A stretch of 60,394 nucleotides of DNA, from assembly GCF_032477075.1 (NCBI RefSeq), contig NZ_JAWDXO010000015.1, forward strand, positions 1 through 60,394. Reading direction: 5' to 3'. The notes beneath the pieces are model-generated. The model was not told the DNA's origin. It was given only the letters and a program-made list of their open reading frames with translations, and made no database searches. The position numbers and the translations under genes were made by a program. This stretch comes from Fusobacterium sp. Its GTDB lineage: Bacteria; Fusobacteriota; Fusobacteriia; Fusobacteriales; Fusobacteriaceae. Below are positions 43,510-52,224 of the stretch, piece by piece (the stretch's first letter is position 1; each line of letters begins with the position of its first letter).

Positions 43510-44853
43510 TTAACTGAATATTTTTCTTATCTTTTTTTCCAATTGAGCTGGAACTTTATAATTTTCTTCTGAAACTGTTTTAAGAGCATTGAAAGGTTTA
43601 TTTTTATAATTTTTTCTTTCTCTTTTTTCACTATAAAGTTCCTCTTCTATGTCATTATCAAATTCAATAAAATCACCAAAATCATAATTGATACTTTTTT
43701 GAATAGAATGATTTTTTAAATTTGAATTTTCTATTTCTAATTCAGTTCTCCAAAGATGATTATCTTTATCATATATGGCAGTATATGGCAATTTAAAAGC
43801 ATTTAAAAGCTTTATAAATTGTGGAATAATACTTTTACTACCACATTCGAGAATAGAATAATCATACTTATAAATTCCTAATTTTTTAGAAAGATATCCA
43901 AGAACTATTTTATCTGTCTGCCCTTCAACTAAAATAACTTTTTTAGCAAAGAAAAGTTCACTTCGATCAGGGTTTATCCAATAATTCATATTAAAGTATT
44001 TTACCTCATCACCAGAAAAAAGTCTCCCCTTAAATTGAAAAGCTCTACTGCCATTATCAGCATTTCTTATAATACATATGGATTTATAGTGTTTTAAACT
44101 TATAAAATTACTTGAATGAGTAGAAATATATAATTGTAACCCTAATTTACTTAATGTAATGAAACAGTCGTATAGCTCTTTTTCTGCTTGTGGATGAAGA
44201 TATAATTCAGGTTCTTCAAAAAATATCATAGTATTCTCTATTATACTTGTTTCAATTTTTTTAGATTCTATAGTTAATGCTCTAAATAGTTCAAATAATA
44301 AAGCTCTATACAATCCCTTACTTACATATTCAGCTGTTAAGGTACTAGATAAATTTTTTATTTCATTCAATACAAACTTTTCATCTATATTTCTTTTTTT
44401 CAATATGTTTAAAAAAGAAGTAATAAAGTATTCTGCTTGTTCATTCTCTGTAAAAGGTGGAATAAAAAGAATAGGAATATTAGAAACAATACTAATATAT
44501 GTGTCATAGTTTATTTCAGTCCACTCTCTATTTCTGCCTATTTTATACTGAATTTCATGATTAGGATATTTTATTATTCTTATTTTTAATTCTTTATTGT
44601 ATATATATTCTTTTAATTCTTTAAATGTTTTTTTAGAAAAGTTAGAGAAACTTCCTTCTAATTCCAAAAGAATATTTTGATTTCGTATATCTTTTGTTCT
44701 TAAATTACGATAACCTAAAAAAAACATTATAGAAGACATAATACTGGATTTTCCATTATTAGCTGGTCCTATAAAAAGCATAAGGTTCTCAAAATCTAAT
44801 TTAGTATATTCTATACACTGCCAATTGATAATTTTTAATTTTTTTAGATACAT
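43510..44853 (-). CDS. OLD-family ATP-dependent endonuclease
   Basis: A 447-residue protein with an ABC-type ATPase head and a C-terminal Toprim nuclease domain. Visible are Walker A GPANNGKSS, Walker B IFFEEPELYLHP, the D-loop region STHSSNFI, then Toprim VILVEGQTDK and IYDKDNH. OLD nucleases act on DNA and are often phage-defence components, alone or with a UvrD-like partner (Gabija). No helicase partner is here; the co-oriented neighbour is the CHAP protein. AAAGGAG precedes the ATG at 44853. Confidence 0.88.
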   Translation of the reverse strand: MYLKKLKIINWQCIEYTKLDFENLMLFIGPANNGKSSIMSSIMFFLGYRNLRTKDIRNQNILLELEGSFSNFSKKTFKELKEYIYNKELKIRIIKYPNHEIQYKIGRNREWTEINYDTYISIVSNIPILFIPPFTENEQAEYFITSFLNILKKRNIDEKFVLNEIKNLSSTLTAEYVSKGLYRALLFELFRALTIESKKIETSIIENTMIFFEEPELYLHPQAEKELYDCFITLSKLGLQLYISTHSSNFISLKHYKSICIIRNADNGSRAFQFKGRLFSGDEVKYFNMNYWINPDRSELFFAKKVILVEGQTDKIVLGYLSKKLGIYKYDYSILECGSKSIIPQFIKLLNAFKLPYTAIYDKDNHLWRTELEIENSNLKNHSIQKSINYDFGDFIEFDNDIEEELYSEKRERKNYKNKPFNALKTVSEENYKVPAQLEKKIRKIFS

Positions 44854-44881
44854 AAAAAACTCCTTTCTCTATATATTTCTA

Positions 44882-44915
44882 TTGACATTTTAACGGAAAA
44901 AAAATATAATTTCAA
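44882..44915. promoter_or_regulatory. two fully overlapping divergent promoters
   Basis: Plus strand: TTGACA (44882-44887), 17 bases, TATAAT (44905-44910), a perfect consensus promoter for the L,D-transpeptidase gene. Minus strand: TTGAAA (44915-44910), 17 bases, TAAAAT (44892-44887) for the OLD-family gene. Both occupy the same 34 bases, so polymerase binding should be mutually exclusive. Confidence 0.7.
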
Positions 44916-44963
44916 TGTAAACTTTCTATATATAAAAATTTTCTAGGAGGACAGCGTATAGTT

Positions 44964-45620
44964 ATGATAAAAAAAGTTTTGTTAGTGTTAACTTTATTTA
45001 GTACTTTGTCTTTTGGAGCAGAAAGAAACTTGGAAGAAAGTTATATTCAAAAAATGTATAGTGATTTAAGCTTGAATCAAAAAATTGAGTATACAATTTT
45101 TAAAAAAGCATATAAAGGTTATATGCAGATACCAGATAAAAGAGAGGGGCTTCTTACAATAATTGATTATACAAAACCATCAAATGTTGAAAGATTTTTT
45201 GTATTAGATCTTAATAAGAGAAAAGTTGTTTATAGTACTTATGTAACACATGGGAAAAATTCTGGATTAACTTCAGCTCTTAATTTTTCAAATAATAAAA
45301 ATTCATATATGAGTTCATTGGGGTTTTATATGACTAATGATTCATATGTTGGAAATAATGGATATTCATTAAGATTAAAGGGATTAGAAGCTGGAATAAA
45401 TTCAAATGCTCTTAGTAGAAATATAGTTGTTCATGGAGCAGACTATGCAGAACCTGATTTTATAGAGAAATATGGATTTCTTGGAAGAAGTGAGGGATGT
45501 CCAGCTATACCTACTACTGTTTCAAGAGATGTTATAGATTCCATAAAAGATAGAACAGTTTTATTTATTATAGGGAATGATAGGCATTATTATGAAAAAA
45601 GCAGTTACGCATCTTTATAA
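44964..45620 (+). CDS. exported murein L,D-transpeptidase catalytic-domain protein
   Basis: A 218-residue protein with a signal peptide (LVLTLFSTLSFGAE). The catalytic segment has His157 (VVHGADYAE) and Cys179 (GRSEGCPAIP), the YkuD_2-type L,D-transpeptidase pattern. Such enzymes form or remodel 3-3 peptidoglycan crosslinks or attach proteins in the periplasm. It has a consensus promoter and an AGGAGG site upstream, and its own terminator. Confidence 0.88.
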   Translation: MIKKVLLVLTLFSTLSFGAERNLEESYIQKMYSDLSLNQKIEYTIFKKAYKGYMQIPDKREGLLTIIDYTKPSNVERFFVLDLNKRKVVYSTYVTHGKNSGLTSALNFSNNKNSYMSSLGFYMTNDSYVGNNGYSLRLKGLEAGINSNALSRNIVVHGADYAEPDFIEKYGFLGRSEGCPAIPTTVSRDVIDSIKDRTVLFIIGNDRHYYEKSSYASL

Positions 45621-45653
45621 TAAAATATATGAACAATTAAGATTAAATAAATC

Positions 45654-45679
45654 AGCTCCATTGACATGGAGCTTTTTTA
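45654..45679 (+). terminator. terminator after the L,D-transpeptidase gene
   Basis: AGCTCCA (45654-45660) pairs with TGGAGCT (45667-45673) around a 6-base loop, followed by TTTTTATT. It abuts the end of the convergent exporter gene. Confidence 0.88.
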
Positions 45680-46174
45680 TTAAAATTTATTTATTTGTTT
45701 TTTTAATTTTATAGAATTACGAAAATCTATTTTTTTCTTTATTTTATTATATCTTCGTATTTTATAATATATTTGAGAAAAAGTAGAAACCAAAACTATT
45801 CCAACTGTAATAGCTGCTGTTATAAGAAGAGTTTCAGTTCCTTTTGCTACAGCATCTTCTATTTTGTTTTCAACAAGATAGGACATTGTAAAATATACTC
45901 CACTTCCAGGAACTAGAGGTATGAGACTAGCTATTAAAGTAGATGTAACTGGTGTCTTTAAAAATCTGGCAATTATTTCAGAATATATGGTAATTGCAAT
46001 TGAAGAATACAAGAATGAGGCTGGGATAGAACTTCCATTATATTTAAAAAAGATATAAATAATCCAACCTAACGCTCCACCAGCACTTGCACAGAATAAT
46101 TTTTTTCCTTTAAGATTGAATATAATGCCAAAAGCGAAAGTACTTGTAGCTGCCCATAAAATTTCTAATAACAT
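45680..46174 (-). CDS. threonine/serine exporter, small subunit (ThrE_2 type)
   Basis: A 164-residue protein with four or five membrane helices, including ATSTFAFGIIFNLKGKKL and LIPLVPGSGVYFTM, typical of the C-terminal half of ThrE. The ATG at 46174 follows GGAGG by eight bases. An in-frame TTG at 46189 lies inside the upstream gene. Together with the next protein it makes a two-subunit version of the exporter. Confidence 0.85.
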   Translation of the reverse strand: MLLEILWAATSTFAFGIIFNLKGKKLFCASAGGALGWIIYIFFKYNGSSIPASFLYSSIAITIYSEIIARFLKTPVTSTLIASLIPLVPGSGVYFTMSYLVENKIEDAVAKGTETLLITAAITVGIVLVSTFSQIYYKIRRYNKIKKKIDFRNSIKLKKQINKF

Positions 46175-46175
46175 T

Positions 46176-46931
46176 TTATATACCTCCAAATCTTACAAGG
46201 ATAAATAATGCAAATCCAGTACCTATGGCTAAAGCTGCCCCTACAAGAAAAGCTTCAACAGCACGAGATATTCCAGAAAGAAGATCTCCAGCTACTAAAT
46301 CTCTTATTGCATTTGTAAGAGCTATACCAGGGACAAGAAGCATAATAGCTCCAATAATAGAGTAGGAAACTGTATTTGTAAATCCTATTTTATATGAAAG
46401 ATAAGAAGATACTGTGCAAATAAATCCCCCTAAAGTATTTATAAAAAAGCTGTTTGACTGAAGTTTTGCAGCAAAATCTGATATAACAAATATAAGGCCT
46501 CCACTTATAAAAGCACAACATGCATCATTAAATTTTCCTTTAAAAAGAAGTGTAAAAGAAAAAGCTCCAAAACAGTATGCTAAAAAATATATATATTTTT
46601 TATAGGGAACTTCTTTTTCTATTATACTTATATTTTTCGCGAATTCATCAAAAGAATATTTTTTTATATCCCTTACTAGTTGGTTTATATTATGAACTTT
46701 ATTTAAGTTAGTAGTTCTGTTAGGAACTCTTTCTACAGAACAGAAAAGCTGTCCTTTGTTATTTCTCACTGAAGTAATAATACAAGTAATTGAAACAAAA
46801 CACTGGGCATTTAGTCCATAGTGTCGACATATTCTATTTATTATATCTTCTACTCTATAAGTTTCAGCACCACTTTGTAATGCTATTTTTCCCACTAAGT
46901 TAGCTAATATGAGAACTTTGTTTTCATTCAT
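46176..46931 (-). CDS. threonine/serine exporter, large subunit (ThrE/DUF1212 type)
   Basis: A 251-residue protein with an N-terminal soluble part (QSGAETYRVEDIINRI, SVRNNKGQLF) and about five helices with LVPGIALTNAIRDLVAGDL. ThrE-type exporters release excess threonine or serine across the inner membrane. The ATG at 46931 follows GGAGG; a GTG 15 bases upstream overlaps that site. Its stop codon is one base before the start of the small subunit. Confidence 0.87.
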   Translation of the reverse strand: MNENKVLILANLVGKIALQSGAETYRVEDIINRICRHYGLNAQCFVSITCIITSVRNNKGQLFCSVERVPNRTTNLNKVHNINQLVRDIKKYSFDEFAKNISIIEKEVPYKKYIYFLAYCFGAFSFTLLFKGKFNDACCAFISGGLIFVISDFAAKLQSNSFFINTLGGFICTVSSYLSYKIGFTNTVSYSIIGAIMLLVPGIALTNAIRDLVAGDLLSGISRAVEAFLVGAALAIGTGFALFILVRFGGI

Positions 46932-46963
46932 AAAATTTTCCTCCACAAGAATGAGAATATAGA

Positions 46964-47698
46964 TTATTTGAACATTTCTAAAACTTCAGCAGAATATTGT
47001 CCATTATTATCATGGGTAAATAATGGGGGAAGTATTCTAAGCCCAGCTTTCCCATATTTAATTCCTTCCACCAATAATATTTTGCCTTCTTTATTAGTTT
47101 TTGAATGGCAGAATTGAATTCTTTTTGGCTCAATAAAGTGTTTTTTCATAAGTTCAATTATTTCAATAAGTCTGTCAACTCTGTGAACAAGAACAAAATA
47201 TCCTTTGTCTTTTAATAATCCAGCAGCAGTTTCTATAAGGGTGTCAAGAGTAATAGATATTTCATGTCTTGCTAATGTTAATTGTGTAAGATCATTTAAA
47301 AGTTCTTCATTGCCATTGAATTTGAAAAATGGAGGATTTGAAACTACCATATCTAGAGTATGAGTAACAAAATATTTTCTCCAATTTTTCATATCATCAT
47401 TAATAATAGTAATTTGTTTCTCAAGATTATTAAGTTTTACATTTCTCTCTGCAAGTTCACTTGACACCTTCTGTATTTCAATTCCAGTTATTTTTGCTTT
47501 TGTTTTTTTAGAAAGAAAAAGTGGAATAGCTCCATTTCCAGTTCCTAAGTCTACAATATTATTGATGTTTTTAGTAATAGATGCAAATTCTGAGATAAGA
47601 AGTGAATCCAGAGAAAAAGCAAAGTGGTCACTTCTCTGTATTATTTTCATATCCTTTTTTAAAAGATCTATAATAGTTTCAAATTCATTAGTAATCAT
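46964..47698 (-). CDS. tRNA1(Val) (adenine-37-N6)-methyltransferase-like protein
   Basis: A 244-residue SAM-dependent methyltransferase with the SAM loop VDLGTGNGAIP, an acidic GIEIQKVSSELAERN and the N6-adenine motif VSNPPFF. The N-terminal QRSDHFAFSLDSLL is typical of the TrmN6/YfiC family, which methylates adenine 37 of a tRNA. It lies 32 bases upstream of the exporter genes in the same orientation. Confidence 0.85.
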   Translation of the reverse strand: MITNEFETIIDLLKKDMKIIQRSDHFAFSLDSLLISEFASITKNINNIVDLGTGNGAIPLFLSKKTKAKITGIEIQKVSSELAERNVKLNNLEKQITIINDDMKNWRKYFVTHTLDMVVSNPPFFKFNGNEELLNDLTQLTLARHEISITLDTLIETAAGLLKDKGYFVLVHRVDRLIEIIELMKKHFIEPKRIQFCHSKTNKEGKILLVEGIKYGKAGLRILPPLFTHDNNGQYSAEVLEMFK

Positions 47699-47776
47699 AA
47701 TATGTTTTTCCCTCCCATAGCATTATATCAAATTTAATTATAAATTAAAATTAGAATTTTAAGAAGAGAAAAAAAG

Positions 47777-47822
47777 AGCAGCTGAAATTAAACTTAAAGA
47801 TAATTTTCAGCTGCTTTTTACT
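47777..47822. terminator. terminator after the GntP-family permease, active on either strand
   Basis: AGCAGCTGAAA (47777-47787) pairs with TTTCAGCTGCT (47805-47815) around a 17-base loop. On the minus strand CTTTTTTTC follows; on the plus strand TTTTA follows. It lies just past the permease stop codon. Confidence 0.85.
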
Positions 47823-47846
47823 TAATGTTTTATATTCAATTTTATG

Positions 47847-49163
47847 TTATACAATTCCCATCATTCCTAAAATTATAGCTGCGGCCAATGCAATTAGAGG
47901 AATAACACAAGTAACCATTCCAATGTCATTGTATGAGTCCTTATGAGTCATACCTGTAACTGCTAAAAGAGTTATAACAGCTCCACAATGGGGAAGAGAA
48001 TCTAACCCTCCAGAAGCAATTGTAGCTATTCTGTGGAAAGCTTCAACACTTATTCCTTGAGATGCAGCAATAGCCATATACTGAGGTCCAAGAGCTTCTA
48101 ATGCTATTCCCATACCACCTGAAGAAGAACCAGTTGCTCCTGCAAGAAGAGTTATAGCTAAAGCTTCTGAAATTAGAGGACTTGCATCTATTCCAAGAAG
48201 TTTATCAGTAAGAACTTGAAATCCTGGTACAGCTCTTACAACTCCACCAAAACCAACAGCGGCAGCAGTATTAAGTATTGCTATTACTGAGCCGTTTCCA
48301 CCTTCATTTAATGCTTTTATAAAGAATTTAGATTTTTTTAAATTAAGTACAGCAACAACAATATTTCCACATAGAAGAGATAATATACTTGCTGGTGTTA
48401 TAGCCATTCCAACTTTTTTACTCAATATATAAAGAACAAGAACAACTGTAATTAGTGGAACTAGTGAAAGATACTCATTAGGAAGATCTCCTTCTTCTTC
48501 TTTAATATTGCTAGAAGGCTCAATGAAATGTTCTCCAGCTTTTACTAGTTTTTCTTGTTTCCAGTAAAGATATAAATATCCGCAAATAAGCATTATTAAT
48601 CCAGCAACTATTCCCATAATAGGGGCTGCGTAAGGAGTAGTATTGAAATATCTCCCAGCAATTATATTGTTCAATTGAGGACTTCCTGGAAAGGCTGTCA
48701 TTGTGAAAGTAAATGCTCCAAGTGCAATAGCACCAGGGATAAGTTTTCTTGGTAAATCTGCTTCTCTGAATAGAGATATAGCAAGTGGGTATATAGCAAA
48801 TACTACAACGAAAAGACTTACTCCACCATAAGTAAGAACAGCACAACTTACAACAACACCAAGAAGAGCTCTTTTTGCTCCAACAACTTTTACAAGAAGA
48901 TGAGCAACTGCACGAGCAGCTCCAGTAACATCCATCATTTTACCAAAAACAGCTCCTAAAAAGAATAATGGAAACCATGATTTAGTAAATCCAGCTAAAG
49001 ATCCCATATAATTTTCAGTATATGACTCCAATAGAATCTGTCCATTGAATCCAAATCCATATATAGCTACAACTATAGCTGAAAGTGGTGCTACCCATAT
49101 AATGGAATATCCCTTATATGAAAGAAAAACTAATAATAATAAACCTAAAAGTATACCCAGCAT
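47847..49163 (-). CDS. GntP-family permease, probable short-chain hydroxy- or keto-acid transporter
   Basis: A 438-residue membrane protein with about 12 helices and family segments such as WFPLFFLGAVFGKMM, LTYGGVSLFVVVFAIYP and GGLDSLPHCGAVITLLAV. GntP relatives take up gluconate or, in one branch, 3-hydroxybutyrate and similar acids. The adjacent LysR and CoA-transferase genes, and a 12-base element shared with the CoA-transferase promoter, favour a short-chain acid such as acetoacetate or hydroxybutyrate. GGAGGG precedes the ATG at 49163. Confidence 0.85.
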   Translation of the reverse strand: MLGILLGLLLLVFLSYKGYSIIWVAPLSAIVVAIYGFGFNGQILLESYTENYMGSLAGFTKSWFPLFFLGAVFGKMMDVTGAARAVAHLLVKVVGAKRALLGVVVSCAVLTYGGVSLFVVVFAIYPLAISLFREADLPRKLIPGAIALGAFTFTMTAFPGSPQLNNIIAGRYFNTTPYAAPIMGIVAGLIMLICGYLYLYWKQEKLVKAGEHFIEPSSNIKEEEGDLPNEYLSLVPLITVVLVLYILSKKVGMAITPASILSLLCGNIVVAVLNLKKSKFFIKALNEGGNGSVIAILNTAAAVGFGGVVRAVPGFQVLTDKLLGIDASPLISEALAITLLAGATGSSSGGMGIALEALGPQYMAIAASQGISVEAFHRIATIASGGLDSLPHCGAVITLLAVTGMTHKDSYNDIGMVTCVIPLIALAAAIILGMMGIV

Positions 49164-49212
49164 ATATTCCCTCCTAAAATTTATTTTTTACCTTGTTATT
49201 GATAATCATAGC

Positions 49213-49235
49213 AACAAATTAGAACAAAAATTATA
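49213..49235 (-). promoter_or_regulatory. promoter -10 and shared 12-base element of the permease gene
   Basis: On the minus strand TATAAT (49235-49230), five bases, then TTCTAATTTGTT (49224-49213). The reverse complement, AACAAATTAGAA, occurs exactly at the CoA-transferase promoter (50561-50572), at almost the same distance from its TATAAT. It is a candidate operator at the transcription start. No good -35 is seen. Confidence 0.4.
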
Positions 49236-49377
49236 ATTAATATACAAAATGATCTGATAGTTTTATGTTGAAATTATATTTCAATAAACAGATAAAGTAA
49301 AATAGTAAAATTTCATTTATATTATGAAAAAAAATCATACAGGAGTGTAAACTATGAAATTAAGAGAGAATATGAAA

Positions 49378-50295
49378 TTATAAATCTATATTTTTTACAA
49401 ATTCAATAAAAAGTTTTATAGCCTTAGATACATATTTATCTTTTCTCACAATAAGCGCTATGTTCCATGGAAATTCAGGATCTTTAATAGTCAAAAGTCT
49501 AATATTTTTGGAATGGAATTTACTGAGTATTGGTCTAGGAAGTATGGTTATTCCTTGATTAAGTGCCACCATTTCAGCAATAAAATCCCATTGTGAACTG
49601 CTGCAGATAATATTTGGTTCAAAACCAGCTTTAGCACATAGAGCTTTTATTCTGTCATGAAGCATGTATGTTTCGTTTAAGATGATAAGAGGTTCATCTT
49701 TAATTTCTGAAAATGAAACTTCTTTTTTAGAAGCCAAAGGATGATTTTTATGAACAACAACAACATTATCTGACATGAATACAGAGGTTATATTAAAATC
49801 TTGGGAAGAAAAGGGAAGAATAACAACTCCAATATCTATTTCTCCTTTTTCAACTTTATCTTTAACAGTATTGGCTCCAGCTTCAATAACATTTAAATTA
49901 ATATTTTTATACATATTTCTAAATTCTTGAATAGTTGAAGTGAAGTATATAGTACTTATTACTGGTGGAACACCTACTTTGATACTTCCTTTTTCTAAGC
50001 TTATGCTATCTTGAAGTTTAGTGCACTGTTCATTTATGACTTTCAAAGCAATGATTCCATTTTCATAAAGAAGCTGTCCCTCTGGAGTCAGTTTGAAACT
50101 TTTGGATGTTCTGTCTATCAGTATAATATCTAATTCGCTTTCAAAAGTTTTTATAGCTTTGCTTAGAGCTGATTGGCATATATACAACTTTTTAGAAGCG
50201 TTTGTAAAACTTTCCTGTCTGGCTATTTCAACAAAGTAATTCAAAAGTTTTATATTAATAAGAATCCCCCCCTTTTCAAATAATTGAAATTTCAA
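49378..50295 (-). CDS. LysR-family transcriptional regulator
   Basis: About 300 residues: N-terminal helix-turn-helix (SFTNASKKLYICQSALSKAIK) and a LysR effector domain (GSIKVGVPPVISTIYF, then NVVVVHKNHPLAS). Position 50295 is a TTG with no ribosome site. A seven-G run at 50272-50266 sits six bases before an ATT codon at 50259 that gives INIKLLNYF, the usual LysR beginning, so the true start may be ATT at 50259 (293 residues). It lies between the GntP permease and the CoA-transferase and probably regulates one or both in response to a short-chain acid. Confidence 0.88.
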   Translation of the reverse strand: MKFQLFEKGGILINIKLLNYFVEIARQESFTNASKKLYICQSALSKAIKTFESELDIILIDRTSKSFKLTPEGQLLYENGIIALKVINEQCTKLQDSISLEKGSIKVGVPPVISTIYFTSTIQEFRNMYKNINLNVIEAGANTVKDKVEKGEIDIGVVILPFSSQDFNITSVFMSDNVVVVHKNHPLASKKEVSFSEIKDEPLIILNETYMLHDRIKALCAKAGFEPNIICSSSQWDFIAEMVALNQGITILPRPILSKFHSKNIRLLTIKDPEFPWNIALIVRKDKYVSKAIKLFIEFVKNIDL

Positions 50296-50667
50296 TTTTC
50301 ATAGTTTTCTTTATATTTAAAGTATACACTCTTTAGTAGTATAAAATTAAATACTTTTTTATCATATACTATATGAATAAAATTCATAATAGAAAAAAGA
50401 AAAAATATATAAAAGTTATCCACAGTACAAGTATTATAACATATTTTTATAAAATAGAAAATTCTCGCTAGATAGAGAAAAAATATTTAATAATAGGTTA
50501 GTTATTTATTTTTGAATACATCTATTGACTTTTTTGTAAAGAATACACTATAATCCTACTAACAAATTAGAATCATATTTAATGTATGAAATGGCATGAC
50601 TTAGTTCTAAAAAAGAATGCAAAAATATTCTGATAGGTATTTTTGTAAAAATAAAGGAGTGAGTTAA
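50296..50667. other. divergent regulatory region between the LysR and CoA-transferase genes
   Basis: A 372-base gap. It contains the CoA-transferase promoter and shared element, listed separately, and one perfect DnaA-box sequence TTATCCACA at 50416-50424, isolated and so of doubtful meaning. No small gene or RNA is evident. Confidence 0.6.
50525..50572 (+). promoter_or_regulatory. promoter and shared 12-base element of the CoA-transferase gene
   Basis: TTGACT (50525-50530), 18 bases, TATAAT (50549-50554). Six bases later, over the expected transcription start, lies AACAAATTAGAA (50561-50572), the same 12-mer found at the GntP-permease promoter. A leader of about 100 bases follows before the ATG. 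Confidence 0.65.
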
Positions 50668-52224
50668 ATGGCTGAGTTTATTAAAGCATCTCAAGCTGCC
50701 AGATTAATAAAAGATGATTCATTTTTACTGGTATGTGGTTTTGTAGGAATAGGAAGTCCAGAAGAGATATTTATTGAAATGGAAAAATCTTTTTTGGGAG
50801 AGGGAACACCAAAGAATCTTGATCTTATGTTTGCTGCTGGATTTGGTGATGGAAAAACAAAGGGTCTTAATCATTTCGCTCATAAAGGAATGATAAAAAA
50901 AGCAATAGGAGGACATTGGGGGTTAGCTCCAGGATTAGCACAACTAGTAAATAATAATGATATGAAAGGTTATAACCTGCCACAAGGAGTAATTGCTCAG
51001 ATGTTTAGAGATATGGCAGCAGGAAAACCAGGTACTATTTCACATGTTGGATTAGGAACATTTGTGGATCCAGAAATCCAAGGAGGAAAACTTAATAGCA
51101 TTACTACTAAAGATATTGTTGAAAAATTAACATTGAATGGGAGAGAAGTGTTATTTTTTCATGGGCAAAAACCAAACTTTGGTATCTTAAAAGGAACTTC
51201 ATCAGATGAAGATGGAAATATTTCATTTGAAGAAGAACCGCTAACATTAGAAACATTATCAATAGCAATGGCTGTAAAAAATGCAGGTGGAACAATAATT
51301 GTTCAAGTTAAGAAAAAAGTTGAAAATGGAGTAATTCAACCTAAAAATGTAAAAATACCTGGAATATTAGTAGATTATGTAGTTATTGCTGAAAATCCAG
51401 AAAATCATAAACAAACACTGGCTGAAGATTTTAATCCAGAATATGTAACAAGAATTGTATCTGATAAGCCACAAAAAGCAGAATCAGTACCATTAGATGA
51501 AAGAAAAGTAGTATCAAGAAGATGTGCAATGCTTCTTTCAAGAGAAAAGAAAATAATAAATTATGGAATAGGAATGCCTGAAGTGATAGCTGCTGTATTA
51601 AATGAAGAAGGACAAGAAGAATACTTCACTCCAACAGTGGAACCAGGAGCAATAGGAGGAACTCCAGAGGGAGGACTTAATTTTGGAGCATCTATAAATC
51701 CTGTGTGTATAATAGATCAGCCATATCAATTTGATTTTTATGATGGTGGTGGATTAGATATGGCATTTTTAGGTTTAGCTCAATGTGATGGAGATGGAAA
51801 CATAAATGTATCAAAATTTGGACCTAAGATAGCAGGATGTGGTGGTTTTATAAATATAACACAAAATGCTAAAGAAGTTGTATTTTGTGGAACATTTACA
51901 GCAGGAGGATTAAAACTTGATATAGCTGAGGGAAAATTAAAAATAATTCAGGAAGGAAAAATTAAAAAATTTGTAAAAGCTGTTGAGCAGATTACGTTTA
52001 GTGGAAAATTAGCAAAAGAAAATAAAAAGAAGGTAAAATATGTGACAGAGAGAGCAGTTTTTGAATTAAAGCCTGAAGGATTAACATTAATAGAAGTGGC
52101 TCCCGGAATAGATATAGAAAGAGACATACTAGGACAAATGGAGTTTAAACCATTGATTTCAAATGAATTGAAAACTATGGATAGCAAAATATTTAAAGCT
52201 GAAAAAATGGGATTAGTATTATAA
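50668..52224 (+). CDS. fused two-domain acyl-CoA:carboxylate CoA-transferase
   Basis: A 518-residue enzyme with both halves of the class I CoA-transferase fold in one chain. The N-terminal half shows CGFVGIGSPEEIF and AGFGDGKTKGLNHFAHKGM; the C-terminal half has the catalytic glutamate Glu325 in TVEPGAIGGTPEGG, then FDFYDGGGLDMAFLG. YdiF and propionate/acetate CoA-transferases look the same. It exchanges CoA between, for example, butyryl-CoA or acetoacetyl-CoA and acetate in the cytoplasm. AAGGAGTGAG precedes the ATG. It has its own promoter and sits between the LysR gene and the butyryl-CoA dehydrogenase-type operon. Confidence 0.9.
   Translation: MAEFIKASQAARLIKDDSFLLVCGFVGIGSPEEIFIEMEKSFLGEGTPKNLDLMFAAGFGDGKTKGLNHFAHKGMIKKAIGGHWGLAPGLAQLVNNNDMKGYNLPQGVIAQMFRDMAAGKPGTISHVGLGTFVDPEIQGGKLNSITTKDIVEKLTLNGREVLFFHGQKPNFGILKGTSSDEDGNISFEEEPLTLETLSIAMAVKNAGGTIIVQVKKKVENGVIQPKNVKIPGILVDYVVIAENPENHKQTLAEDFNPEYVTRIVSDKPQKAESVPLDERKVVSRRCAMLLSREKKIINYGIGMPEVIAAVLNEEGQEEYFTPTVEPGAIGGTPEGGLNFGASINPVCIIDQPYQFDFYDGGGLDMAFLGLAQCDGDGNINVSKFGPKIAGCGGFINITQNAKEVVFCGTFTAGGLKLDIAEGKLKIIQEGKIKKFVKAVEQITFSGKLAKENKKKVKYVTERAVFELKPEGLTLIEVAPGIDIERDILGQMEFKPLISNELKTMDSKIFKAEKMGLVL

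Noticed and set aside
42885..44853. OLD and CHAP genes as part of a prophage or genomic island
   Set aside because: No integrase, phage structural genes, tRNA attachment site or terminal repeats are seen, and base composition looks like that of the neighbours.
49354..49383. Ten-codon open frame with an AGGAG site between the GntP-permease and LysR genes
   Set aside because: Too short to support. It overlaps the 3' end of the convergent LysR gene, and such frames are common by chance in AT-rich DNA.
50416..50424. Perfect DnaA-box sequence TTATCCACA, considered as part of a replication origin
   Set aside because: It is a single isolated box, with no cluster, no dnaA gene and no unwinding-type repeats around it; the nearby replication genes (dnaN, dnaX, dnaB) are 8-20 kb away.
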